This document shows, one piece after another, positions 5,578-11,121 of a DNA stretch of 11,121 nucleotides. Positions within the stretch are counted from its first letter, which is position 1; the number at the start of each line of letters is the position of its first letter. Location: positions 1 to 11,121 of the forward strand of contig JAJFJE010000304.1 in NCBI GenBank assembly GCA_021774355.1, in the 5' to 3' direction. The notes below the pieces were generated by a model. That model was not told the origin of the DNA. It saw nothing but the letters and a program-made list of their open reading frames with translations, and searched no databases. Origin of the DNA: Alphaproteobacteria bacterium. Lineage in GTDB: Bacteria; Pseudomonadota; Alphaproteobacteria; Zavarziniales; Zavarziniaceae. The translations under genes were made by a program, and so were the position numbers.

Positions 5578-5583
5578 GGGAAG
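5578..5583 (+). promoter_or_regulatory. Ribosome binding site GGGAAG supporting a GTG start for hemC
   Basis: GGGAAG ends six bases before GTG 5590. The alternative in-frame ATG at 5542 has no such site and would leave only 13 bases to the divergent tsaD start. Confidence 0.6.
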
Positions 5584-5589
5584 CGATCC

Positions 5590-6501
5590 GTGCAACAACC
5601 CTTGATCATCGGCACCCGTGGCAGTCCGCTGGCTCTGGCCCAGGCGACCCTGGTGCGCGACCTGCTGGTTGCCGCCCATCCGGGCCTCGCCCGGCCCAGC
5701 CTGGCGGTGATCAAGACCACGGGCGACCGGATCCAGGACCGGCCGCTGGCCGAGGCCGGGGGCAAGGGCCTGTTCACCAAGGAGATCGAGGAGGCCCTGC
5801 TGTCGGGGGCGATCGACATGGCCGTCCATTCGATGAAGGACGTGCCGACCGTGCTCCCCGATGGCCTGGTGATCGATTGCATCCTGCCGCGGGAAGATCC
5901 CCGGGATGTCCTGATCGGCGCGCCGTCCCTGGCGGCCCTGGCGCCTGGTGCCCGGGTCGGCACGGCATCGCTCCGGCGCGGGGCGCAGCTCCGGGTCCGG
6001 CGGCCCGACCTGACCGTCGCGCCCCTGCGGGGCAATGTCGGGACCCGGCTGGCACGCATCGCGGCCGGCGACTTCGCCGCCACCTTTCTGGCCCTGGCCG
6101 GCCTGCGCCGCCTGGGCCTGGCCGACCGGGCGAGTGCCGTGCTGGAGCCCGAAGACATGCTGCCGGCGATCGCCCAGGGCGCCATCGGCATCGAGCGGCG
6201 GGCCGACGACCGGGTCGTGGCCGAGCGCCTGGCGCCCCTCGATCACGGGCCCAGCCGCCTGGTTGTCGAAACCGAGCGGGCGTTCCTGCACCGCCTCGAC
6301 GGCTCGTGCCGGACGCCGATCGCCGGACTGGCGCGGCTCGACCGTGATAGGCTGCGCTTCGACGGTGAGATTCTTGCACCCGACGGCCGGGCGCATTTTA
6401 CCGTCACCCTGGCCGGAACCCCGGCAGAGCACAGGCTTCTCGGCATTGCCGCCGCCGACGACCTGCTGTCCCGGGCCGGTGCGGATTTCCTGGCGCCCTG
6501 A
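5590..6501 (+). CDS. hemC: Hydroxymethylbilane synthase (porphobilinogen deaminase)
   Basis: HemC polymerises four porphobilinogens into the linear tetrapyrrole hydroxymethylbilane in the cytoplasm, the third common step of tetrapyrrole synthesis. From GTG 5590 the protein has 303 residues, close to the usual 305-315. Motifs: LIIGTRGSPLALAQ (5-18), KTTGDRIQDRPL (42-53), GGKGLFTKEIEEALL (57-71), AVHSMKDVPT with catalytic Asp84, REDPRDVLIG (101-110), TASLRRGAQL (125-134), GNVGTRLARI (148-157), AIAQGAIGIE (193-202) and LDGSCRTPIAG with Cys240, the attachment site of the dipyrromethane cofactor. The start is chosen by the GGGAAG site and the family N terminus. It heads an apparent operon with the hemD fusion (45-bp gap) and hemY; no convincing promoter was seen in the tsaD-hemC gap. 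Confidence 0.97.
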   Translation: MQQPLIIGTRGSPLALAQATLVRDLLVAAHPGLARPSLAVIKTTGDRIQDRPLAEAGGKGLFTKEIEEALLSGAIDMAVHSMKDVPTVLPDGLVIDCILPREDPRDVLIGAPSLAALAPGARVGTASLRRGAQLRVRRPDLTVAPLRGNVGTRLARIAAGDFAATFLALAGLRRLGLADRASAVLEPEDMLPAIAQGAIGIERRADDRVVAERLAPLDHGPSRLVVETERAFLHRLDGSCRTPIAGLARLDRDRLRFDGEILAPDGRAHFTVTLAGTPAEHRLLGIAAADDLLSRAGADFLAP

Positions 6502-6546
6502 CCGGGCGGCGGGATGGGAATGGGTAGACCACCGGCGAGGAGTGCC

Positions 6547-8496
6547 ATGCGACTGATTCTGACCCGGCCCCTGGACGAATCGACCAAGCTGGCAAGCCAA
6601 TTGGCGGCGCTGGGGCACGAGACCCTGGTCTCCCCGGTCATCGAGATTCGCAACCAGCCGGGGGTGACCGTCGATCTGGCGGGGGCCCAGGCCATCCTGG
6701 CGACCAGCGCCAACGGAATCCGGGCGCTGGCCGCCGCCGCGGCCGAGCGGGCCGTGCCTGTCTATGCGGTCGGCCCGGCAACCGCGGCGGCGGCCCAGGC
6801 GGCCGGCTATGTCACCGTTCATGTTGCCGGCGGCGATGTCGACGCCCTGACCGATCTGGTTGTCGCCGAGGCCGATCCTGCGGGCGGCCGCCTGATCCAT
6901 GCCGCCGGCACGGCCCTTGCCGGCGACCTGAAGGGCTCGCTGGAAGGACGGGGCTTCACCGTCGAGCGGATCGTCCTCTACGAGGCGCGGCCGGCCGAGC
7001 GGCTGACGCCCGATGCGGTGGCGGCGATCCGGGCAGGTGCCTTCGACGGCGTGATGTTCTTTTCGCCGCGCACCGCGTCCAACTTCGTCAATCTTGCCTG
7101 CGATGCGGGCCTGGCCGACCGGTTTGCCGGCGCCACCGCCTATTGCCTGTCGCAAACGGTTTCGGCCGGCCTGGGGCCTCTGGAATTTGCCCGCTTGGTG
7201 ATCGCCGAGGCACCGACCGAGGCCGCCCTGATCGCCGCCCTGGACACGATTGCCGCGGCGCCGGCACCAGCACCGGAGGCGCCCGAACCGGAAGCGCCGC
7301 CGCCTTCGGACGAGCCGCCGCCAGAGACCACGCCCGAGACCACGCCCGAGGCCGATTTCACCGCCGCGCCCCAGCTCGATCCGCCGCTGGAGACGGCGCC
7401 GCCCCGCCGCCCGCGCCGCAGCATGGCATGGGGGATGGCTGTTCTCCTGGTGATCGTCGTCGCCATCGGCGCCGGCTGGCTGTGGCAGAACCGCCAGGAC
7501 CTGATCTCGGCCGGCCCCGGTGTACCGATCCTCGATCCCGGATTTGCCGGCCGCCTGGCCGCCGTCGAGCAGGCCGAGGACAGCCTCGCCCGGCGCCTGG
7601 CCGCGCTCGAAGCCCACATGACCCAGACCGCCGATCGCGCGGCTCCGGTCGAAACCCCGGACCTGGCCCCCCTGGCAGCGCGGATCGAGCAGATCGAACA
7701 GGACCTGGGGACGCTCCGGCGCGCGGCGGCATCGGGTCCAGCGCCGACGCCCTCGCCCGAGGCTCTCACGGCACGCCTGGCCGCCCTCGAGCAGGCCGTC
7801 GCCGCCCGCCCGGCGGCGGCGCCAATGCCGGCCGGGCCGGCGGTCGATCCCGAGGCGGTGGCGGCGCTGCAGGCCAGCATGGCCGCCCTGCGCCGCGACG
7901 AACAGGCGCGGATCCAGACCTTGGCCGACGAAACCGCCCGGCTGCGCACCGTCGGGCGGGGGGTATCGCTGGTCTATGCCCTGGGCCGCCTGCGCTCGGC
8001 CCTGGATCGCGGCGGCCCCTATGGGCCGTCCCTGGCGGTGGTGGACGACCATTTCAAGGCGATCGGCCTGGCGGACGACCCGGCCATCGCCCGTGCCTTG
8101 GCCACCCTGGCAGGCCATGCCGAGTCGGGCCTGCGCGCGCAGGCCCAGCTCAGCGCGGCGTTCGCCCCGGTCGCCCTGGCGGTGGTGAAGGCGGCCGCGA
8201 TCCCTCCGGAAGCGGGAACCATGGACCGGCTGCTGGCGGAGGCCGGCAATCTGGTGACCATCCGTCCGGTCGGCAATGTTGCCGGCGACGACGCAGCAGC
8301 CCGGGTTGCCCGGGCCGAAGCCGCGCTGGGCGCCAATAATCTGGGGATGGCGGTGCATGAACTCGAAGGGCTCGACGGCGCCGCCCTGGCAGCGGCAGGC
8401 CCCTGGATGGCCGAGGCCAAGGCCCGGCTGGGCGCCTTGACCGCCGCCGACATGCTCGACGGCGAGATCGCCGCCCGCTTTGCCGAGACGGAGTAA
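6547..8496 (+). CDS. hemD: HemD-mitofilin fusion: uroporphyrinogen-III synthase joined to a HemX/mitofilin-like membrane protein
   Basis: This single 649-residue frame covers two proteins that are usually separate. Residues 1-236 are uroporphyrinogen-III synthase, which cyclises hydroxymethylbilane with inversion of ring D: MRLILTRPLDES (1-12), TSANGIRAL (53-61), VYAVGPATAAAAQAAGY (72-88), LIHAAGT (116-122), FFSPRTASNFV (171-181) and YCLSQTVSAGL (199-209). Residues about 237-290 are an acidic Pro/Ala/Glu/Thr linker. One membrane helix follows basic PRRPRRS (about 292-313: MAWGMAVLLVIVVAIGAGWLW), so the HemD domain faces the cytoplasm. Residues 330-470 are Ala/Leu/Glu-rich and probably coiled coil, and 470-649 resemble the C-terminal region of alphaproteobacterial mitofilin-like proteins. 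ATG 6547 has GAGGAG (6537-6542). hemY starts four bases after the stop. A sequencing error removing a stop is unlikely, because the linker is long and compositionally coherent. Confidence 0.93.
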   Translation: MRLILTRPLDESTKLASQLAALGHETLVSPVIEIRNQPGVTVDLAGAQAILATSANGIRALAAAAAERAVPVYAVGPATAAAAQAAGYVTVHVAGGDVDALTDLVVAEADPAGGRLIHAAGTALAGDLKGSLEGRGFTVERIVLYEARPAERLTPDAVAAIRAGAFDGVMFFSPRTASNFVNLACDAGLADRFAGATAYCLSQTVSAGLGPLEFARLVIAEAPTEAALIAALDTIAAAPAPAPEAPEPEAPPPSDEPPPETTPETTPEADFTAAPQLDPPLETAPPRRPRRSMAWGMAVLLVIVVAIGAGWLWQNRQDLISAGPGVPILDPGFAGRLAAVEQAEDSLARRLAALEAHMTQTADRAAPVETPDLAPLAARIEQIEQDLGTLRRAAASGPAPTPSPEALTARLAALEQAVAARPAAAPMPAGPAVDPEAVAALQASMAALRRDEQARIQTLADETARLRTVGRGVSLVYALGRLRSALDRGGPYGPSLAVVDDHFKAIGLADDPAIARALATLAGHAESGLRAQAQLSAAFAPVALAVVKAAAIPPEAGTMDRLLAEAGNLVTIRPVGNVAGDDAAARVARAEAALGANNLGMAVHELEGLDGAALAAAGPWMAEAKARLGALTAADMLDGEIAARFAETE

Positions 8497-8500
8497 GGCG

Positions 8501-9877
8501 ATGCGTGCCGTCCTGCGGGTCGCCCTGGCCTTTCTCGTCGTCACCGTCATTGCCGGCCTGGCGGCATGGTTTGCCGACCGGCCTGGGGCCATCGCGGTCG
8601 ATTGGCTGGGCTACCGGATCGAGACCTCGGTCGGGGTCGTCATCGCCGCCCTGGTGATCCTTCTGGGCCTTCTGGTGGCCATCACCCGGCTGGCGCTGTG
8701 GGTGCTGCGCAGCCCGGGCTTCATTCAGTCGCGCAGGGCTGCGGCGCGCCGCCGTTCCGGGGAGATCGCCCTGATCCGCGGCCTGGTGGCGGTGGCCGCG
8801 GGGGACGCAGCGGATGCGCGCAAACAGGCGATCCGGGCGGAAAGCGCCGCCGAAGGCTCGCCCTTGAGCCTGCTGCTGGCGGCCCAGGCCGCCCAGTTGT
8901 CGGGCGACCTGGAGGCGGCGGGCCGGGCCTACCGGCTGATGCTCGAAGACGACGAGACACGCTTTCTCGGCCTGCGCGGGCTGATCGTCCTGGCGCGCCG
9001 CCGGGGCGACGACCAGGAGGCCCTGAGCCTGGCCCGGGAGGCCCAGGGCCTGCGGCCCGGCGCGCCCTGGGTGGCCAGCGAGATCTTCGGCCTGCAGGCC
9101 GCATTGGGTGCCTGGACCGCGGCCGAAGAGACCCTGGTCGGCGCCTTGCGCCACAAGCTGATCGATGCGGGCCAGGGCCGCCGGGCCCGTGCCGTGGTGC
9201 TGCTGGGCCGGGCCCGCGAGGCCGCCGCGGCAGGCCAGTTGCGCGATGCCCTGGGCCATGCCGAATCGGCCCATAATCTTGCACCGGATTTCGTTCCCGG
9301 CGTGGTCGCCGCCGCCACCCTGCTGGCCCGGCTGGGCAAGCTTCGGCGTGGCGAAAAAATGATCGAGGCCGCCTGGGAGGAGGCACCGCACCCGGATCTG
9401 GCGGCCGCCTTTGGCGCCCTTGTCCCCGACGAGTCACCGGACGACCGCGCCGCCCGCATGGGCCGCCTTGCCGCGCGCCAGCCGGACCATCCGGAAAGCC
9501 GGCTGCTGGCGGTGGAGCGGGCACTGGCGCGCCACGACTGGGCAAAGGCCCGGGCAATTCTGGAATTGCTGGTGGCCGAGCCGGTGGTGCCCCGTCGGGC
9601 GTTCCAGGCCTATGCGCGGCTCGAGCAGTTGGAACGGGGCGACGAGCGCCGCGCCCAGGGCTGGGCCGACAAGGCCGCCACCTGCCCCATGGGGGAACGC
9701 TGGGTCTGCCGCAGTTGCGGCGACGTGCCTGCGCAGTGGGCACCCCATTGCCCCGAATGCCGCTCGTTCGACAGCCTGGAATGGCGCCAGCCCGACCAGG
9801 TCACCGAGATCATCGCGCCGCCGCCGGGCCCGGCCGACGGCACACTGGCCGAATTGTCCGCCCCCCAGCGGGTCTGA
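8501..9877 (+). CDS. hemY: HemY-family inner-membrane TPR protein with C-terminal four-Cys ribbon
   Basis: The 458 residues have the HemY_N layout: two hydrophobic segments (about 4-24 and 41-69) around DRPGAIAVDWLGYRIETSVG (26-45), then a long helical TPR-like region (about 80-390). This is the proteobacterial HemY found next to hemCD, not protoporphyrinogen oxidase; it is thought to be a membrane scaffold linked to porphyrin metabolism, with its exact role unclear. Near the C terminus, WVCRSCGDVPAQWAPHCPEC (401-420) carries Cys403, Cys406, Cys417 and Cys420 in a CxxC-x10-CxxC pattern like a rubredoxin or zinc ribbon, comparable to the one in LapB/YciM. A further Cys395 lies nearby. The ATG at 8501 is four bases after the upstream stop, with GGAG (8490-8493) inside the previous gene's end, so coupled translation is likely. 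An ATG seven codons upstream is less likely. Confidence 0.92.
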   Translation: MRAVLRVALAFLVVTVIAGLAAWFADRPGAIAVDWLGYRIETSVGVVIAALVILLGLLVAITRLALWVLRSPGFIQSRRAAARRRSGEIALIRGLVAVAAGDAADARKQAIRAESAAEGSPLSLLLAAQAAQLSGDLEAAGRAYRLMLEDDETRFLGLRGLIVLARRRGDDQEALSLAREAQGLRPGAPWVASEIFGLQAALGAWTAAEETLVGALRHKLIDAGQGRRARAVVLLGRAREAAAAGQLRDALGHAESAHNLAPDFVPGVVAAATLLARLGKLRRGEKMIEAAWEEAPHPDLAAAFGALVPDESPDDRAARMGRLAARQPDHPESRLLAVERALARHDWAKARAILELLVAEPVVPRRAFQAYARLEQLERGDERRAQGWADKAATCPMGERWVCRSCGDVPAQWAPHCPECRSFDSLEWRQPDQVTEIIAPPPGPADGTLAELSAPQRV

Positions 9878-9955
9878 CGGCGGGTCGCGTGGCCCCGCCC
9901 GTGGCGGCCTCCCGGACCAGCGCATCGGCGCCAGGAGGGTCATTCCACCACTGCG

Positions 9956-10022
9956 CTAACATGCTGAAATATCGCATCTTCGGACGGCGAATCGGATTCC
10001 GCCTCGCCGGAAGACAGTCTAG
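9956..10022 (+). repeat. Dispersed intergenic repeat, copy C
   Basis: This is the same 67-base unit as 253-319, in the same orientation and ungapped, with 53 identical positions by hand count. It contains GAATC-G-GATTC and GGCGA...TCGCC arms that could form a hairpin. It fills most of the 141-base gap between the convergent hemY and xthA genes. Its TCTAGA end (10018-10023) overlaps the last codons of xthA, whose stop TAG is read on the minus strand from the CTA at 10019-10021. Confidence 0.75.
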
Positions 10023-10816
10023 AGGTCGAGGGTGACCAGCACCGGCACGTGGTCCGATGGCTTGTCCCAGCCGCGGGCATCGCGCAGCACGGTCATGCGG
10101 CGCAGCGCCCCGGTCAGTGCCGGGGTCACCCAGACATGGTCCAGCCGACGGCCGCGATCGGCCGCCTGCCAGTCACGGGCCCGGTAGGACCACCAGCTAT
10201 AGAGCTTTTCCGTCGCCGGAACGAAATGGCGCATGGCATCGACCCAGCCCTGGGCGGACTGGACGGTCGCCAGGAGATCGGTCTCGACCGGGGTGTGGCT
10301 GACCACGTCGCGCAATTGCTTGTGGCTCCAGACATCGTGCTCAAGCGGCGCCACATTGAGGTCGCCGACGAGTATCGCCCGCGCGGCCGTGGCCCGGCGC
10401 GCCGCCCCCCACGCGGCCATCTCGCCGAGGAATTTGAGCTTGTGATCGAATTTGGGATTGCGCGCGGGATCGGGCTCGTCGCCGCCGGCCGGCACATAGA
10501 AATTGTCGAGCAGCAGACCATCGGCAAAGCGCACGGCCAGGTGCCGGGCGTCGCCCATGGCGCACCAGTCCGGACGGTCGAGAATGTCGAAGGGCCGGCG
10601 CGAGGCAATGGCGACGCCGTGATATCCTTTTTGGCCGGCGATCGCCAAATGGCCGTAGCCCGCGGCCGCGAAGGCCTGGCGGGGAAAGGCATCGTCCATG
10701 GTCTTGGTTTCCTGCAGGCACAGCACGTCCGGGCCGTGTTCGGCGAGGAAACGCGTGACCAGGTCGATCCGCAGGCGGACGGAGTTGATGTTCCAGGTGG
10801 CGATGGTAAAGGGCAT
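10019..10816 (-). CDS. xthA: Exodeoxyribonuclease III (AP endonuclease, XthA/ExoA family)
   Basis: The product has 265 residues of the endonuclease/exonuclease/phosphatase fold, the usual size for exonuclease III. This enzyme cuts DNA at abasic sites and removes 3' blocking groups in base excision repair. Motifs: FTIATWNINSVRLR (3-16), DVLCLQETK with metal ligand Glu36 (30-38), GYHGVAI (64-70), LVGDLNVAPLEHDV with Asp152 and Asn154 (149-162), LYSWWSYRARDW (205-216), GRRLDHVWVT (222-231) and DKPSDHVPV with Asp255 and His256 (251-259). All catalytic positions are present. ATG 10816 is one base after the ferredoxin stop and has GAAGG six bases upstream, within the ferredoxin gene. The frame extends further upstream but without family similarity. 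The stop codon lies inside the end of a dispersed repeat. Confidence 0.96.
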   Translation of the reverse strand: MPFTIATWNINSVRLRIDLVTRFLAEHGPDVLCLQETKTMDDAFPRQAFAAAGYGHLAIAGQKGYHGVAIASRRPFDILDRPDWCAMGDARHLAVRFADGLLLDNFYVPAGGDEPDPARNPKFDHKLKFLGEMAAWGAARRATAARAILVGDLNVAPLEHDVWSHKQLRDVVSHTPVETDLLATVQSAQGWVDAMRHFVPATEKLYSWWSYRARDWQAADRGRRLDHVWVTPALTGALRRMTVLRDARGWDKPSDHVPVLVTLDL

Positions 10817-10817
10817 G

Positions 10818-11114
10818 TCAGACCTTCGGCGGAGGGGCCTCGTCGCCCAGGGTGACGACGCAATCGGTGAGCGGTTCGGCACGGCAGGCCAGGATCAGGC
10901 CGGCCGTCCGTTCCTCGTCGGTCAGGGCAAAATGGGCATAGGGGCGCAACGCGACCCGGCCGTCCAGCAGCCTGGTCTTGCACTGGCCGCAGGTGCCGCC
11001 TTTGCAGAAAAATGGATAGTCCAGCCCCTCGTCCAGCGCCGCCTCGAGGATCGAGTCCCCGTCCGGCACCTCGATGGCAAGACAGAAGTCGCGGATTTCG
11101 ACAGAGACGGGCAT
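10818..11114 (-). CDS. [2Fe-2S] plant-type ferredoxin
   Basis: The product has 98 residues with a beta-grasp ferredoxin domain. FFCKGGTCGQCKTRLLDG (35-52) supplies Cys37, Cys42 and Cys45, and ILACRAEP (74-81) supplies Cys77. The C-x4-C-x2-C-x31-C spacing is that of plant-type, electron-transferring [2Fe-2S] ferredoxins rather than the adrenodoxin type. SILEAALDEGLDYPFFC (21-37) is the typical helix before the cluster loop. The protein stands alone without a reductase domain, so it needs a separate partner, which is not in the window. The ATG at 11112-11114 begins where relatives begin; the ribosome binding site lies beyond the window edge. It is transcribed toward xthA with a single base between stop and start. 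The redox partner and the reason for this pairing are unknown. Confidence 0.93.
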   Translation of the reverse strand: MPVSVEIRDFCLAIEVPDGDSILEAALDEGLDYPFFCKGGTCGQCKTRLLDGRVALRPYAHFALTDEERTAGLILACRAEPLTDCVVTLGDEAPPPKV

Positions 11115-11121
11115 GGCGATC

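Noticed and set aside
5529..6191. N-terminal extension of tsaD to 565 residues
   Set aside because: The added 221 residues are antisense to hemC and compositionally biased. The TsaD family begins exactly at the ATG at 5528.
5053..8592. A 1179-codon open frame on the minus strand
   Set aside because: It is antisense to hemC, the hemD fusion and part of tsaD, has low-complexity Gly/Arg/Gln composition, and only its end resembles an out-of-frame tsaD. Long stop-free shadows are expected in DNA with this GC bias.

Overview
The window is chromosomal DNA from a very GC-rich bacterium. The gene set points to an alphaproteobacterium, probably of the Rhodospirillales in the broad sense: tsaD divergent from hemC-hemD-mitofilin-hemY, a yciI-EVE pair, a short L,D-transpeptidase beside yggS, and intergenic repeats carrying TCTAGA-type ends. 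No plasmid, phage, transposase, CRISPR, rRNA or tRNA gene was recognised. Most of the window is housekeeping sequence.

Layout. Bases 1-234 hold the 3' end of an unrecognised gene. A dispersed repeat (253-319) follows, then a YkuD-type L,D-transpeptidase (329-835) converging on yggS, the PLP-binding homeostasis protein (861-1553, minus). A partial repeat copy and four in-frame 15-bp tandem repeats separate yggS from a divergent TenI/ThiE-like gene (about 1693-2265). On the minus strand, yciI and an EVE-domain gene form a translationally coupled pair (2970 down to 2255).

From 3175 to 4463 lies the most accessory-looking stretch. It holds a TetR-family regulator of visibly lower GC with an arginine-rich tail, a noncoding stretch with an AT-rich promoter-like segment, and two small genes (36 and 60 aa) encoding single-pass membrane proteins with good ribosome binding sites. 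In related genomes, as I recall them, gpsA usually sits between tsaD and yciI; here it is absent and this block takes its place.

tsaD (tRNA t6A modification, 4494-5528, minus) is back-to-back with a heme gene run: hemC (5590-6501), a natural fusion of hemD with a mitofilin/HemX-like membrane protein (6547-8496), and hemY with a C-terminal four-cysteine ribbon (8501-9877). HemC and the HemD domain act consecutively, turning porphobilinogen into uroporphyrinogen III. The fused membrane part and HemY probably provide an inner-membrane scaffold. A second full repeat copy (9956-10022) runs into the 3' end of xthA (exonuclease III, minus), which is preceded one base upstream by a [2Fe-2S] ferredoxin gene (10818-11114).

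The main points of interest are the TetR/small-membrane-protein island, the hemD-mitofilin fusion, repeat ends that appear to supply a Shine-Dalgarno and a stop codon to neighbouring genes, and the ferredoxin-xthA coupling.
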